The notes under the pieces were generated by a model that saw only the letters and a program-made list of their open reading frames with translations, searched no databases and had not been told where the DNA came from. 64,000 bases of DNA, from assembly GCF_002735705.1 (NCBI RefSeq), contig NZ_PDZL01000016.1:1-64000 (forward strand). Reading direction: 5' to 3'. Of the stretch, positions 38,755 through 51,622 are shown piece by piece. Origin of the DNA: Janthinobacterium sp. BJB426. Lineage in GTDB: Bacteria; Pseudomonadota; Gammaproteobacteria; Burkholderiales; Burkholderiaceae_D. The translations under genes were made by a program, and so were the position numbers. Position 1 is the stretch's first letter. Each line of letters starts with the position of its first letter.

Positions 38755-39063
38755 TTAAACCTTCAGCAGATCACGCGACTTGCCCGAATCGGTCCACTCT
38801 TTGACCCATTTCGGTTGACGGCCACGGCCAGTCCATTGCTGCGTCGCATCGTCCGGATTGCGATAGCGTACTGCGACCGTACCGGTTTTAGCGCGGATAC
38901 CCGTGCCAACCAGATCTTTTACGGAAACGCCAACGCTCTGGGCGATTGCCAGGATTTGCTCGCGCGCTTTGGACAGATCGTCTTGTTCGCGTTTCTTCAT
39001 TTGCTTCTTGATGTCGTCCTGCAAGGTGCGCAGTTCGGACAGGGATAAGCTGGACAGATCCAT
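38755..39063 (-). CDS. H-NS family histone-like protein
   Basis: A 102-residue protein. Residues 1-45 form the oligomerisation helices (LSLSELRTLQDDIKKQMKKR) and the C-terminal end is the H-NS DNA-binding motif RYRNPDDATQQWTGRGRQP. It silences AT-rich, often foreign DNA. It is a monocistronic gene with an AT-rich upstream region. Confidence 0.92.
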   Translation of the reverse strand: MDLSSLSLSELRTLQDDIKKQMKKREQDDLSKAREQILAIAQSVGVSVKDLVGTGIRAKTGTVAVRYRNPDDATQQWTGRGRQPKWVKEWTDSGKSRDLLKV

Positions 39064-39627
39064 GATATTTCCTTGTGTGAGTTGAAAAATATAACTGAAC
39101 AGTTAAATTCTATCCAATTGTAACGCGACTGAGGTGATTTTTCTTGAGATTTGATTGTTTTTTACAATTCTTTTACCAAAAACCCGACTTCCCCGACCTT
39201 CAGATGATGTAAGTCTTCATTCCAGGGAGCGGACATCGCGCTGGTCCGACTGTCTGCGCCGACTTCCCTGCCTTGTGCGATTGCGAGTCAATACCACCAT
39301 CGGCAGTATTTATTTTGCAGCACTTTTTGTTTCATTGCAATTTATAGTAATTATAAATTGCAATTCAAAATACACACGGGAGCAATACTATCGCCAATTA
39401 TGCATCGGCTACCAAACACTACCCATGCATCCGTCGCGGATATCGCACGATCATCGCCATGCATGAGCAGCAGATTCTGTTTCAAACAAAAAGATAAGCA
39501 TCGCACGACAGCATATAATCCCGAAAGTGCGCACAGCATAGCATAAAGAGAATATTTTTCAACGATGCTGATTCAAAGCGAAGATACTCGAACCCTGCTG
39601 CCAGCATATATTCCAGCAGCACAAATG
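39064..39627. other. AT-rich intergenic region
   Basis: About 560 bases between the H-NS-like gene and the terminator of the SPFH operon. Frames of up to about 100 codons exist but lack coding character. It holds the H-NS gene promoter region and the palindrome at 39334-39364. Confidence 0.6.
39334..39364. repeat. 31-bp AT-rich palindrome
   Basis: ATTGCAATTTATA (39334-39346) and TATAAATTGCAAT (39352-39364), perfect 13-base arms around GTAAT. It could be an operator or an H-NS-bound element upstream of the H-NS-like gene. No U-run follows. Confidence 0.72.
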
Positions 39628-39657
39628 AAAACTGCCCGCGATACGGCGGGCAGTTTT
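39628..39657 (-). terminator. Terminator of the SPFH-NfeD operon
   Basis: AAAACTGCCCGC/GCGGGCAGTTTT, perfect 12-base stem with a 6-base loop, 46 bases past the SPFH gene stop. The terminal TTTT works in both directions. Confidence 0.85.
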
Positions 39658-39703
39658 GACGAAAAACTTGCTACGGATTTGCTATTCACCCACCCAGCGG
39701 AAA

Positions 39704-40648
39704 TCAGGGAATAGCCACGCCACCTTTCGGCTTCTGCGTTTTTACCACCTGCATCGCCGTGGCGATCAAACCGCTCATATCGCCCAGATTGGCCGGCACG
39801 ATAATCGAGTTATTTGTTTTCGCCAATTGCGCGAACGCGCCCACATACTGCTCTGCCACTTTCAGGTTGACGGCATCTTCCCCGCCCGGCTCACGTATGG
39901 CCGCGCCCACCTGGCGCAGCGCTTCGGCGCTGGCCTGCGCCAGCGCGACGATGGCCGTAGCCTGGCCTTCGGCACGGTTGATCGACGCCTGCTTCTCGCC
40001 TTCAGAGCGGGCAATGGCCGCTTCGCGCTCACCGCTGGCGATATTGATCTGCTCCTGCTTGCGCCCTTCCGAAGCGGCAATCAAGGCGCGCTTTTCGCGT
40101 TCGGCCGTAATCTGCGCCTGCATCGCATGCAGGATTTCCTTGGGTGGCGTCAAATCCTTGATTTCATAGCGCAATACCTTGACGCCCCAATTCGCCGCCG
40201 ATTCATCGATGGCATTCACGATGGCCGTATTGATATGGTCGCGTTCTTCAAATGTCTTGTCGAGTTCCATTTTACCGATCACCGAACGCAAGGTCGTTTG
40301 CGCCAGTTGCGTAATGGCGGCAATATAATTCGACGAGCCATATGAAGCACGCATGGCATCGGTAATCTGGAAATACAGAATGCCATCGACCTGCAATTGC
40401 GTATTGTCGCGCGTAATGCACACCTGCGGCGGCACGTCGAGCGGAATTTCCTTGAGCACGTGCTTGTAAGCGATGCGGTCAACAAAAGGCACGACGATAT
40501 TCAGGCCAGGGCCCAATACCGCATGGAACTTGCCCAGGCGTTCCACCACCCAGGCATGCTGCTGCGGCACCACATTGACCGTCTTGAAGACAAATACCAA
40601 TGCCAGCAATAACAAGATCAGCGACACGCTTCCAGTGCTTACTTCCAT
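39704..40648 (-). CDS. SPFH/band-7 membrane protein (QmcA/stomatin-like)
   Basis: A 314-residue protein with one N-terminal membrane helix (VSLILLLLALVFVFKTVNVV), then the SPFH core (QQHAWVVERLGKFHAVLGPG, NIVVPFVDRIAYKHVLKEIP, TLRSVIGKMELDKTFEERD) and an Ala/Glu-rich coiled coil. Such proteins oligomerise in membrane microdomains and affect protease or redox complexes. It pairs with the NfeD gene 15 bases upstream, as usual. Confidence 0.92.
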   Translation of the reverse strand: MEVSTGSVSLILLLLALVFVFKTVNVVPQQHAWVVERLGKFHAVLGPGLNIVVPFVDRIAYKHVLKEIPLDVPPQVCITRDNTQLQVDGILYFQITDAMRASYGSSNYIAAITQLAQTTLRSVIGKMELDKTFEERDHINTAIVNAIDESAANWGVKVLRYEIKDLTPPKEILHAMQAQITAEREKRALIAASEGRKQEQINIASGEREAAIARSEGEKQASINRAEGQATAIVALAQASAEALRQVGAAIREPGGEDAVNLKVAEQYVGAFAQLAKTNNSIIVPANLGDMSGLIATAMQVVKTQKPKGGVAIP

Positions 40649-40663
40649 AATCTACTCTCCAGG

Positions 40664-41080
40664 TTATTCAACAATCAAACGGCTGCCACGCACGGCACGT
40701 ATGGTGTAATGACCGGCCTGCGTATCGCTGCCGGGAATCAGTTCCACATCCCACAAGGCGCCGCGGTACATGACGCGCGCCGCGCCATCGACCCAATGCG
40801 CGACCGCCACGCTTTGGCCGATATCGAGATTCACATTCGGATCCTGCGCAGCGTCGCGCCGTGCCGCCTTGCCAAAACGGCTGCGCCGCAATAACAGGGT
40901 GGCCGCCACGCCGACAATGGCCGCCGTCAGGGCTTGCCAGCCGCCATTGCCGCCCGCCAGCGCCACCAGTCCTCCGGCACTGATGCCGATGGCGATCATC
41001 AGCAAATAAAACGTGCCCGTAAACAGTTCCAGGATCAATACCGCGCCTGCCGCCACAAACCAGCCTACCCATTCAGCCAT
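40664..41080 (-). CDS. NfeD family membrane protein
   Basis: Start at MAEWVGWFVAAGAVLI, with GGAGG 6 bases upstream. The 138-residue protein has three to four membrane helices and a C-terminal OB-fold (IGQSVAVAHWVDGAARVMYR, RGALWDVEL). NfeD proteins partner the SPFH protein encoded downstream. Confidence 0.88.
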   Translation of the reverse strand: MAEWVGWFVAAGAVLILELFTGTFYLLMIAIGISAGGLVALAGGNGGWQALTAAIVGVAATLLLRRSRFGKAARRDAAQDPNVNLDIGQSVAVAHWVDGAARVMYRGALWDVELIPGSDTQAGHYTIRAVRGSRLIVE

Positions 41081-41110
41081 GATGCCTCCATCTTTGCGAA
41101 TCCGAAAATA

Positions 41111-41144
41111 AAAAACCCCGCAGCCTATATAAGCGACGGGGTTT
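41111..41144 (-). terminator. Terminator of dps
   Basis: AAACCCCG (41113-41120) pairs with CGGGGTTT (41137-41144); on the minus strand TTTTTTATTTTC follows. It lies 110 bases past the dps stop. Confidence 0.72.
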
Positions 41145-41257
41145 AATGCGTATGACTGCCTGATATTATTCTTGCCAAACACCTATATACAAGCAGTCTA
41201 ACGCAATTCCTGATGGCGTCAATAGGCAGGGGCGAATTAGCGCCGCAGGCCCGGCAA

Positions 41258-41755
41258 TTACTCTTCCAGCAGGCTGCGCAACATCCATGCCGTCTTTTCA
41301 TGCAAATCGAGGCGCTGCGTGATCAGGTCGGCCGTCGGCTGGTCATTGGCCTTTTCCAGCAAAGGGAACAGGCGGCGCGCCGTGCGCGCGGTCGCTTCCT
41401 GGGCCGATACCAGGTGGCTGACCATGTCCAGCGCCGGCGGCACGCCGTCAATTTCCTTGATCGAGGCCAGCTTGACGAACTCCTTGTAGGTGCCGGGCGC
41501 AGGATAGCCAAGGGCGCGAATGCGCTCGGCGATCAGGTCCAGTGCAGCCCACTGCTCCGTGTATTGCGTCATGAACATCAGATGCAGGGTGTTGAACATC
41601 GGCCCCTTGACGTTCCAGTGAAAATTATGGGTCATCAGGTACAAGGTGTAGCTGTCGGCCAGCAGGCCGGACAGGCCTTCCGCGATCTTCGCGCGGTCCG
41701 CCTCGGAAATGCCGATGTCGATCTTTGCCACTTTGCTCGGTTTCTTGCTTGCCAT
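41258..41755 (-). CDS. dps: Dps-family ferritin-like DNA protection protein
   Basis: A 165-residue protein with a Lys-rich N-terminal tail (MASKKPSKVAKIDIG) and the ferroxidase signature (YLMTHNFHWNVKGPMFNTLH, then LDLIAERIRALGYPAPG). Dodecamers bind DNA and oxidise Fe2+ with H2O2. A monocistronic gene by terminators on both sides. Confidence 0.93.
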   Translation of the reverse strand: MASKKPSKVAKIDIGISEADRAKIAEGLSGLLADSYTLYLMTHNFHWNVKGPMFNTLHLMFMTQYTEQWAALDLIAERIRALGYPAPGTYKEFVKLASIKEIDGVPPALDMVSHLVSAQEATARTARRLFPLLEKANDQPTADLITQRLDLHEKTAWMLRSLLEE

Positions 41756-41865
41756 GAGAACTCCCGTTTCAATGTATTGGTGGAATCATTTTAGCTGATC
41801 TGGCGCAAGCCCATCGAATACTGCCGTGCGCCGCATGGTTATCGCCTGTCCCTGCGTGACGGGCA

Positions 41866-41903
41866 TAAAAAAACCCGCTGCCGGGTGAGCGGCAGCGGGT
41901 TTT
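41866..41903 (-). terminator. Terminator of ppsA
   Basis: AAACCCGCTGCC/GGCAGCGGGTTT, 12-base stem with an 8-base loop, then TTTTTTATG on the minus strand, 20 bases past the ppsA stop. Confidence 0.9.
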
Positions 41904-41922
41904 CAGAAGGCAATATAGATGC

Positions 41923-44355
<2,433 letters not shown>

Positions 44356-44507
44356 AATGACACCCTTACTGATGATAGAAATCTTTACGCGCGGCGCACA
44401 GACAGTCTTCTTGTTATTCTTGGCGTCGTGCAGCACAATCATACCGTTGCAGCCATTTTACCTTGTGCGGCGCAAATTGACGACGCACAATCTTGATCCG
44501 AAAACCC

Positions 44508-45356
44508 ATGACACAAGAACCACGCCCTCCTCTGCCCTCCGCGGCCCGCACCGTCTTCTTCGTTTCCGACGGCACCGGCATCACCGCCGAGACGTTCGGC
44601 CACTCGGTGCTGACGCAGTTCGATCTGCGCTTCCGCCAGATCCGCCTGCCCTTCATCGACACCATGGACAAGGCCTACGAGGCGGCGCGCAAGATCAATG
44701 AAGCGTTCGCCACCGATGGCCAGCGCCCCATCATTTTCTCGACCCTGGTGAAGAACGACCTGTCGGCCGTAATCCGCAAGTCCAGCGGCATGCACATGGA
44801 CCTGATCCAGACCTTTGTCGCCCCGCTGGAGCAGGAGCTGGGCGTGATGTCGACCCATACCATCGGGCGTTCGCACAACATCGTCGACAGCGAGGAATAC
44901 AAGAATCGCATCGAGGCGATCAACTATTCGCTGGCGCACGACGATGGCCAGTCGCACAAGAACCTGTCCTCGGCCGATGTCATTCTGGTGGGTGTTTCGC
45001 GCTCTGGCAAGACCCCGACCAGCCTGTACCTGGCCATGCAATACGGTATCAAGGCGGCCAATTATCCGTTGATTCCCGACGATTTCGAGCGCGACAAGCT
45101 GCCTTCCGCCTTACTGGAATTTAAGAATAAAATTTTCGGATTGAGCATTACGCCCGAACGTTTGTCGGAAATACGCAACGAAAGACGCGCTGGAAGCAAG
45201 TATGCGGCCATTGAAAATTGCCGTTACGAGGTCAACGAGGCAGAAAAAATGATGAAACGCGAGGGTATCCGCTGGCTGTCGTCGACCACCAAGTCGATCG
45301 AGGAGATATCCACGACGATCCTCCAGGAAATCAAGCCGAACCGCCGCGAGTATTAA
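44508..45356 (+). CDS. ppsR: PEP synthase regulatory protein (kinase/pyrophosphorylase)
   Basis: A 282-residue DUF299 protein that turns PEP synthase off by ADP-dependent Thr phosphorylation and on by Pi-dependent removal. [20 protein letters not shown] starts the fold and the P-loop is [15 protein letters not shown]. The start at 44508 (MTQEPRPP) is preferred over one five codons upstream. Divergent from ppsA. Confidence 0.95.
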   Translation: MTQEPRPPLPSAARTVFFVSDGTGITAETFGHSVLTQFDLRFRQIRLPFIDTMDKAYEAARKINEAFATDGQRPIIFSTLVKNDLSAVIRKSSGMHMDLIQTFVAPLEQELGVMSTHTIGRSHNIVDSEEYKNRIEAINYSLAHDDGQSHKNLSSADVILVGVSRSGKTPTSLYLAMQYGIKAANYPLIPDDFERDKLPSALLEFKNKIFGLSITPERLSEIRNERRAGSKYAAIENCRYEVNEAEKMMKREGIRWLSSTTKSIEEISTTILQEIKPNRREY

Positions 45357-45361
45357 GAAAA

Positions 45362-45412
45362 ACACCTGACCAGACCTGCTGCGCGTGCGCTCGCTACGGT
45401 TTGGTCAGGTGT
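45362..45412. terminator. Inverted repeat between ppsR and the PLP enzyme gene
   Basis: ACACCTGACCA (45362-45372) and TGGTCAGGTGT (45402-45412), perfect 11-base arms with a 29-base loop, right after AAGAAAA. It overlaps the stop codon of the convergent gene and probably terminates one or both transcripts. Confidence 0.65.
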
Positions 45413-46622
45413 CTGCCAGGCTGGAGTTCACTTCGCTGGACAGCATTGTCAGCGCCTCCACCAGCCGGTCCAGTTCACCGGTGGTGGTGGTGACGGCCAC
45501 CGTGGCGCGCACGATATCGGTATTGCCGATATTGCGCTGCACGGTAAAGACCCCGAAACGGTGCAGCAAGGCCTGTTGCAGCGCGCGTGCATCCATGCCG
45601 TCAACGGCAAACGCCACCAGCGCCGTGCCACGCAGCGCATCCAGCGGCGACAGCAGGCGTACGCCAGGCAGTTGCACGGCGCGGCTGACCCAGTAATCGC
45701 GCAGCCAGGCCAGGCGTGCCGTCTTGGCCGGCGTGCCTCCCAGGCGCTCATGAAAGTCCAAGGCGGCAGGCGCGGCCAGGATGGCGCCGATCGGCGGCAT
45801 ACCCATGTGCAGGCGGCTGCGGATATCGTCAAGCGGATAATCGTCGTCGCCACAATGCGGTTCGATCTTGTGCAACTGCGATGCGCGGATATACACGACA
45901 CCGAGTCCCGCCGGCGCTCCCAGCCATTTATGCAGATTGAAACCGGCGAAATCGACGCCCATCGCCTGCACGTCCACGTCGACCTGTCCCAGCGCATGGG
46001 CGCTGTCGAGCAGCACGTCGATGCCGTGTTCGCGCGCCAGCGCCATGATGGCCTTCACTGGCAGTTGCTGGCCGTTGGCCGGCGTCACCTGCGACAGCAG
46101 CAGCAACCTGGGCTTGACGGCCTGGCGCATGGCTTGCGCGTAACTGGCGATGATCTCGTCATCGCCGATGGGCAAGCTCAGTTTGACTTGCGTGCTGGTG
46201 ACGCCGCGGCGCGGCGCCAGCCAGCGCATGGCCGTGCGCATGGCCGGATAATCGAGATTACTCCACAGCACCGTATCACCGGGCGCCAGGCCATGGTATT
46301 GCGTGATCAGCACCTGCATCGACTCCGTGCCGCTGCGGGTCAGCAGGATCTCGTGCGGCTGCGCGTGGATCAGCGCGGCGACGCGCTGGCGCAGGATATC
46401 CACATGCGTGCGCGTAAACTCGCCGCGCACGAAGGGACTCAGTTGCTCGTTGGTGTAGCGCACGGCCTGCTCGAAGGCCGCTTGCACGGGTGCGGCCATG
46501 GCGCCGAAATAGCCGTGTTCGAGATTGACGATGGCGTCCGGCGGCGCGGGATACAACGCGGCCACCTGGCGCCACCAGGCCGCGTCGCGGGCCGCACCGT
46601 CGGCAAGCACAGGGAAAGCCAT
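45405..46622 (-). CDS. Class V-fold PLP enzyme (isopenicillin N epimerase-like)
   Basis: A 405-residue fold-type I PLP enzyme: VNLEHGYFGAMAAPVQAAFE, TRSGTESMQVLI, LLDSAHALGQVDVDVQAM and the PLP Lys in FNLHKWLGAPAG. It fits the CsdB/epimerase-like aminotransferase subgroup; the substrate is unknown. It is 7 bases upstream-to-start from the methyltransferase stop on the same strand. Confidence 0.85.
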   Translation of the reverse strand: MAFPVLADGAARDAAWWRQVAALYPAPPDAIVNLEHGYFGAMAAPVQAAFEQAVRYTNEQLSPFVRGEFTRTHVDILRQRVAALIHAQPHEILLTRSGTESMQVLITQYHGLAPGDTVLWSNLDYPAMRTAMRWLAPRRGVTSTQVKLSLPIGDDEIIASYAQAMRQAVKPRLLLLSQVTPANGQQLPVKAIMALAREHGIDVLLDSAHALGQVDVDVQAMGVDFAGFNLHKWLGAPAGLGVVYIRASQLHKIEPHCGDDDYPLDDIRSRLHMGMPPIGAILAAPAALDFHERLGGTPAKTARLAWLRDYWVSRAVQLPGVRLLSPLDALRGTALVAFAVDGMDARALQQALLHRFGVFTVQRNIGNTDIVRATVAVTTTTGELDRLVEALTMLSSEVNSSLADT

Positions 46623-46629
46623 GGCGTGT

Positions 46630-47415
46630 TCAGGCCTGCCCCTGGCGCAGCTGCTCGAAGAAGCAGACGGCGGCGCAGGCGGCTACGTTCAACGATTCGA
46701 TCTGGCCCAGGTGGGGAATGACCACCTGGTGCGTCGCCATAGCCAGCAGGTCGTCGGCCACGCCCTGCCCCTCATGGCCGAACAGCCAGGCGACGGGCTG
46801 ACGCAGGTCGACGTCGTACAGGCGCTGGGTGGCATAGCCGCTGGTAGCGAGCGTCGCCACCTTGGCGCCGGAAACGAGCGCCGCCAGGTCGACGTTTTCA
46901 AAGATGTCGAGCACGAAGTGCGCGCCCATCGCCGCGCGCAGCACCTTCGGCGACCAGCAGAAGGCCGTGCCGGCGCTGCAGTACACCTGCGTGATGCCGG
47001 CGGCGGCCGCGCTGCGCAGGATGGAGCCCACGTTGCCCGGATCCTGCAGATTATCGAGCAGCACGGCCGACACGCTCAGGGGCTGCGTGACGGCCCGTTC
47101 CGGCGTCTCGACGAGGAACATCACGCCCACGCCGTGTTCGACCTGGCTCACCGCGTTATACAGCGCGTCCGGCAAGCCCAGTACGTGTGCGCGCTGGCTT
47201 TCCAGCTGGCCGACGATGTCCGCCACTTCCGGGTTCTGCAAGGCGCTTTCGCTGACGATGCATTGCTCCGGCATGCCGCGCAGCTGCAGATACGACTGGC
47301 ACAGGTGCACGCCGTCGAGCAGGGTGCGGCCCGACTTGCGGCGCGCCTGCGAACTGCCCGCCAGTTTCAGCAAATCCTTGTATTGCGCATTGTCGCGCGA
47401 GGTAATCGTCTTCAT
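46630..47415 (-). CDS. TrmH/SpoU-type RNA 2'-O-methyltransferase
   Basis: A 261-residue SPOUT enzyme: substrate-binding N-terminal region ([20 protein letters not shown]), then motif 1 [19 protein letters not shown], motif 2 [10 protein letters not shown], and motif 3 [15 protein letters not shown]. It methylates a ribose in rRNA or tRNA; target not fixed by sequence. Overlaps rnhB by 4 bases. Confidence 0.92.
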   Translation of the reverse strand: MKTITSRDNAQYKDLLKLAGSSQARRKSGRTLLDGVHLCQSYLQLRGMPEQCIVSESALQNPEVADIVGQLESQRAHVLGLPDALYNAVSQVEHGVGVMFLVETPERAVTQPLSVSAVLLDNLQDPGNVGSILRSAAAAGITQVYCSAGTAFCWSPKVLRAAMGAHFVLDIFENVDLAALVSGAKVATLATSGYATQRLYDVDLRQPVAWLFGHEGQGVADDLLAMATHQVVIPHLGQIESLNVAACAAVCFFEQLRQGQA

Positions 47416-48050
47416 GCCACCACCTCTTGTCCACCGAACAGGGCGATCACGTTGCGCACGGGCGCGAACGAGCGGCGGTGCACGGGCGAGGCGCCGTGCA
47501 GGTGCAGGCGCTCCAGGTGCAGCTTGGTGCCGTAACCCTTGTGCTGGTCGAAGCAGTATTCGGGATAGGCCGCATGCAGGTGCACTAGGGCCGCATCGCG
47601 CGCCGTCTTGGCCAGGATCGAGGCAGCGGAAATCGAATCGACCTTGTCGTCGCCACCGATGATGGCCATGCCGCGTATCGGCATCACGGGGCAGCGGTTG
47701 CCGTCGATCAGGGCCAGGGTCGGCACGGTCGCCAGCGCCTCGACGGCGCGGCGCATGGCCAGCATCGATGCCTGCAAAATGTTCAGGCGGTCGATCTCTT
47801 CTTCCGACGCTTCGGCGATGGCCCAGGCCAGGGCCTTGGCCTTGATCTGCGGCGCCAGCAGGTCGCGTTTGGCTTCGCTGAGTTTTTTCGAATCGCGCAA
47901 GCCGTCGATCGGCTGGTTCGGGTCGAGGATCACGGCGGCGGCGAACACGGGGCCGGCCAGCGGACCGCGTCCTGCCTCGTCGACACCGCAGATGATTTCA
48001 TCGAGCGAGAATGGCAAGTCGTCAAACAGGCCGGGATAGATATTTTTCAC
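47412..48050 (-). CDS. rnhB: Ribonuclease HII
   Basis: A 212-residue RNase HII read from a GTG ([16 protein letters not shown]); no ATG exists before the core. [20 protein letters not shown] holds the first acidic pair, and [20 protein letters not shown] the later ones. It removes ribonucleotides from DNA:RNA hybrids. Adjacent to lpxB, as in most proteobacteria. Confidence 0.94.
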   Translation of the reverse strand: MKNIYPGLFDDLPFSLDEIICGVDEAGRGPLAGPVFAAAVILDPNQPIDGLRDSKKLSEAKRDLLAPQIKAKALAWAIAEASEEEIDRLNILQASMLAMRRAVEALATVPTLALIDGNRCPVMPIRGMAIIGGDDKVDSISAASILAKTARDAALVHLHAAYPEYCFDQHKGYGTKLHLERLHLHGASPVHRRSFAPVRNVIALFGGQEVVA

Positions 48051-48093
48051 GTTGAATCTTTGGTTGGTACTGCGGTTGAAGCGGTGATCGGGC

Positions 48094-49278
48094 TTACTTG
48101 CGGTTGGCGGCGATGACCTGCATGACGGCGTTGGCGCTTTCAAGCGCACTGTCGCGCAGCAGGCTGTGGTGCATGTCCGTGAAGCGCTGCACCAGACGCA
48201 AGCGGCCCGGCACGTCGCTCAGTTGCTGCCACATGGCCTCGGCCAGCGCTTCCGGGCTGGCCGCCTTTTGCAGCAGCTCAGGCACCAGGTAGTCGCGCGC
48301 CAGGATGTTCGGCAAACCTATCCATGGCTGGTAGCCCATGTGGCGCATGATTTCCCACGAGGCGCGCATCATCTTGTAGGCGATGACCATGGGCTTCTTG
48401 TACAGCGCCACTTCCAGCGACGCCGTGCCGGACGCCACCAGCACCGCATCGGCGGCGCAGATGGCCGTGTGCGAGCCGCCGTCCGTGAGCAGTATCTCGA
48501 CGTCCTGCAAGCCCGCTTCCGCGATCAATTGCAGGAAGTACTGGCGCTGTTTTTCGCCGGCCATGGGCGCGACGAAACGCAAGGAGCGGTCGCGCGCCAG
48601 CAGCAGCTTGCAGGCGCCGACAAAGGCTACCGTATTGTATTTGAGTTCACCCATGCGGCTGCCCGGCATCAGGGTCACGACATTCGCGTCTTCCGGCAAG
48701 CCCAGGGTGCGGCGCGCGGCCGCTTCGTCGGGCTGCAACGGAATCATTTCAGCCAGCGGATGGCCGACGTAGGTGACGGGCACGCCCGCCTTGCGGTAGA
48801 TATCTTCCTCGAAGGGGAAGATCACCAGCATGTGCGAGACAGCCTTGATGATTTTCTTGATGCGGCCGCCGCGCCAGGCCCAGATCTGCGGCCCGATGTA
48901 GTGCACGGTGGGGATGCCGCCTTCCTTGAGCTGCTGTTCCAGTCCCAGGTTGAAACCCGGATAGTCGGCGCCGATGAAAACGGCGGGACGCTCGGCCAGC
49001 AACTGGTCGCGCAGCGCGTTCTGAATACCTTTGATCTCGCGGTAGCGGGGAATGATCTCGAACAGGCCGCGCACGGTCAGCTTGTCGAGCGGCCAGTCGG
49101 ACACAAAGCCCTGCTTGGCCATGTGCTCGCCGCCGATGCCGTGGAAGCGCGCGCCGGGCAGCTGCGGCACGAGGCCGGACAGCAGCCGGCTGGCCAGCAG
49201 GTCGCCCGACACCTCGCCGGCGACGATGGCGACATTGGCGACCGGCAGGCCGCTGGCTTGGTCAGCGGACGATGCCAC
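48094..49278 (-). CDS. lpxB: Lipid-A-disaccharide synthase
   Basis: A GT19 glycosyltransferase that joins UDP-diacylglucosamine and lipid X. Motifs [49 protein letters not shown] and the C-terminal [20 protein letters not shown] are present. The GTG at 49278 is the likely start (about 394 residues), overlapping the end of lpxA by 17 bases; a TTG at 49293 is possible. Confidence 0.95.
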   Translation of the reverse strand: MASSADQASGLPVANVAIVAGEVSGDLLASRLLSGLVPQLPGARFHGIGGEHMAKQGFVSDWPLDKLTVRGLFEIIPRYREIKGIQNALRDQLLAERPAVFIGADYPGFNLGLEQQLKEGGIPTVHYIGPQIWAWRGGRIKKIIKAVSHMLVIFPFEEDIYRKAGVPVTYVGHPLAEMIPLQPDEAAARRTLGLPEDANVVTLMPGSRMGELKYNTVAFVGACKLLLARDRSLRFVAPMAGEKQRQYFLQLIAEAGLQDVEILLTDGGSHTAICAADAVLVASGTASLEVALYKKPMVIAYKMMRASWEIMRHMGYQPWIGLPNILARDYLVPELLQKAASPEALAEAMWQQLSDVPGRLRLVQRFTDMHHSLLRDSALESANAVMQVIAANRK

Positions 49279-50053
49279 GCGACGCCACGCCAAGGAATTC
49301 GCGCATGGCGCGAATGTGTTCCGCCACTTCGGGCGACGACGCCGCTTCTTCTTCGAACAGGGCTGCCTTGGATTCCTCCAGGGTCAGTCCCGAGCGGTAG
49401 ATGAGTTTATACGCGGTGCGGATGCCGTTGATCTGCTCGCGCGTAAAGCCGCGGCGTTTCAGGCCTTCGATATTGACGCCGTGAGCTTGCGCCGGATTGC
49501 CGTTCAACAGGACGAACGGCGGCACGTCCTGCGTCAGGCTGGTGCTCATGCCGACAAAGGCGTGCGCGCCGATCTTGCAGAACTGGTGCACGTTGGCGAA
49601 GCCGCTCATGATGACCCAGTCGCCGATTTCCACGTGGCCCGCCAGTTGGGCATTGTTCGAAAAGATGGTGTTGTTGCCCACCAGGCAGTCGTGCGCCAGG
49701 TGCACATACGCCGAGATCCAGTTGTCATTGCCCAGGCGCGTCACGCCGCCACCTTGCACGGTGCCCGTGTTGAAGGTGCAGAATTCGCGGATGGTGTTGC
49801 GGTCGCCGATTTCCAGGCGCGTCGCCTCGCCCGCCCATTTTTTATCTTGCGGCTGCGCGCCGATGGAAGAAAACTGGAACAGGTGGTTGTCGCTGCCGAT
49901 CGTCGTGTGGCCATCGATGACCACGTGCGGGCCAACCTTGGTGCCAGCGCCGATGCGCACGTGCGGACCGATGATGGTGTACGGACCCACTTCGACCGAG
50001 CTGTCGAGCTCGGCCTTCGGATCGATGACTGCCGTGGAGTGGATGGCCGCCAT
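49262..50053 (-). CDS. lpxA: UDP-N-acetylglucosamine acyltransferase
   Basis: A 263-residue left-handed beta-helix enzyme, first step of lipid A synthesis. Hexapeptide repeats (VGPYTIIGPHVRIGAGTKVG) run over the first 180 residues; the catalytic His is in SAYVHLAHDCLVG. The C-terminal helical domain is complete. The ATG lies 1 base after the fabZ stop. Confidence 0.96.
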   Translation of the reverse strand: MAAIHSTAVIDPKAELDSSVEVGPYTIIGPHVRIGAGTKVGPHVVIDGHTTIGSDNHLFQFSSIGAQPQDKKWAGEATRLEIGDRNTIREFCTFNTGTVQGGGVTRLGNDNWISAYVHLAHDCLVGNNTIFSNNAQLAGHVEIGDWVIMSGFANVHQFCKIGAHAFVGMSTSLTQDVPPFVLLNGNPAQAHGVNIEGLKRRGFTREQINGIRTAYKLIYRSGLTLEESKAALFEEEAASSPEVAEHIRAMREFLGVASRGIVR

Positions 50054-50054
50054 A

Positions 50055-50549
50055 TCACTGCCCCGCTGGCTGGCTCGCAGACTGGCTCGCATCCTGCGCG
50101 CTGCGGATGGTGCACATCAGTTCACCTTCCACCGCCAGCTTGCCGTCGACCGTACCGACGGCCTTGTATTTCCAGATGCCGCGCGAAACGCGCAGGATTT
50201 CCACATCCATCTTCAGCTGGTCGCCCGGTTCGACGGGGCGCTTGAAGCGCGCGTTATCGATGCCGACAAAGTACACGACCGAATTTTCGTCCGGCTTCAC
50301 GCCCATCGACAGGAACGACAGCAAGGCCGCCGTCTGTGCCAGCGCTTCGATCATCAGCACGCCAGGCATGACCGGCTTGTGCGGGAAATGGCCCTGGAAG
50401 AACTCTTCGTTGACCGTCACGTTCTTGATGGCGGTGATGGTTTTGTTCGCTTCCCAGTCCAGCACGCGGTCAACCAGCAGCAGCGGGTAGCGGTGCGGCA
50501 GCAGCGATTTGATGGCGAGGATGTCGAGGGTCTTTTTTTCAGTAGTCAT
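50055..50549 (-). CDS. fabZ: 3-hydroxyacyl-ACP dehydratase FabZ
   Basis: A 164-residue hotdog dehydratase for fatty acid elongation. [17 protein letters not shown] starts the core; the catalytic His is in [14 protein letters not shown] and the Glu in [11 protein letters not shown]. The last 15 residues are a Ser/Gln tail. It sits between lpxD and lpxA, as in E. coli, and competes with LpxA for 3-hydroxyacyl-ACP. Confidence 0.96.
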   Translation of the reverse strand: MTTEKKTLDILAIKSLLPHRYPLLLVDRVLDWEANKTITAIKNVTVNEEFFQGHFPHKPVMPGVLMIEALAQTAALLSFLSMGVKPDENSVVYFVGIDNARFKRPVEPGDQLKMDVEILRVSRGIWKYKAVGTVDGKLAVEGELMCTIRSAQDASQSASQPAGQ

Positions 50550-51601
50550 TTTTCGTCTTGCGTGGTCAGTGTTTTAATTGTTTTTTCAAGCGCACGGATC
50601 TTTTCGCGCATGCTTGACAGGTTGCGCACGATGGCGGCGCTCTTTTCCCAGTCGGCGTTCTTGGCCAGCGGATAAAAACCCGTGTACTGGCCAGGCTCCG
50701 CGATCGAACGCGAGACCATGCTGCCCGAGCCCACGTGGACGCGATCGGCAATGGTCAGGTGGCCCAGCACCATGGCGGCACCGCCAAAGGTGCAGTACTT
50801 GCCGATGATGGCGCTGCCGGCCACGCCGACGCAGCCGGCCATGGCCGTATGCGCGCCGATATGGCAGTTGTGGCCGATCTGGATCTGGTTATCGAGCTTG
50901 ACGCCATCTTCGATGATGGTGTCGGCCAGGGCGCCGCGGTCAATGGTGGTGTTGGCGCCGATATCGACATCGTCACCGATCACCACCCTGCCCGTCTGCG
51001 GAATCTTGATATACACGCCGCCTTCGTTGGCGAAGCCGAATCCGTCGGTGCCGATCACGGCGCCAGAATGGATGATGCCGCGCTGGCCGATCACGCAGCG
51101 CGCATGGAAGGTCACGTTGGCAAGCAGTTGCGTGCCCGCGCCGATGACGGCGTCGCGTCCCACCACGCAGCCAGGCCCGATGACGCAGCCGGCACCGATC
51201 ACGGCACCCGCTTCGATCACGGCGCGCGGTCCGACCGATGCGGTCGCATCGACCTGCGCGCCATCATCGACGATGGCGCTGGCATGGATACCCACGGGCG
51301 GCTTGATCTCGTGCAGGGCGGCGAAATACTGTGCCGCGCGCGCGAAATACACATAGGGATTCGGTGTGACGATGCGCGCGCCGGCGTAGTCGTCGCCGAT
51401 CAGCGCGTCATCGGCCGGCGTGAGGATCAGCGCGGCAGCGCCGCTCTGGGCGGCCTGCGCGCGGAATTTGCTATTGCTGAGAAAGCTGATGTGCGAAGCG
51501 CCGGCGTCGGCCAGCGGTGCGATGCCTGTAACTTCCAGGTTGGCATCGCCCGCCAATTGCCCGCCGAAGCGTTCGACCAATTCTCCTAGTCGAGTGCCCA
51601 T
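50546..51601 (-). CDS. lpxD: UDP-3-O-acylglucosamine N-acyltransferase
   Basis: A 351-residue enzyme, third step of lipid A synthesis. The N-terminal uridine-binding domain ([20 protein letters not shown]) precedes hexapeptide repeats with the active-site segment [19 protein letters not shown]. Overlaps fabZ by 4 bases. Confidence 0.96.
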   Translation of the reverse strand: MGTRLGELVERFGGQLAGDANLEVTGIAPLADAGASHISFLSNSKFRAQAAQSGAAALILTPADDALIGDDYAGARIVTPNPYVYFARAAQYFAALHEIKPPVGIHASAIVDDGAQVDATASVGPRAVIEAGAVIGAGCVIGPGCVVGRDAVIGAGTQLLANVTFHARCVIGQRGIIHSGAVIGTDGFGFANEGGVYIKIPQTGRVVIGDDVDIGANTTIDRGALADTIIEDGVKLDNQIQIGHNCHIGAHTAMAGCVGVAGSAIIGKYCTFGGAAMVLGHLTIADRVHVGSGSMVSRSIAEPGQYTGFYPLAKNADWEKSAAIVRNLSSMREKIRALEKTIKTLTTQDEK

Positions 51602-51622
51602 CTAATTACCTCTATTCTAATA

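Noticed and set aside
39155..39466. 103-codon frame in the AT-rich region upstream of the H-NS-like gene
   Set aside because: No ribosome site, Arg/Ser-rich start and irregular codon use; the region looks non-coding.
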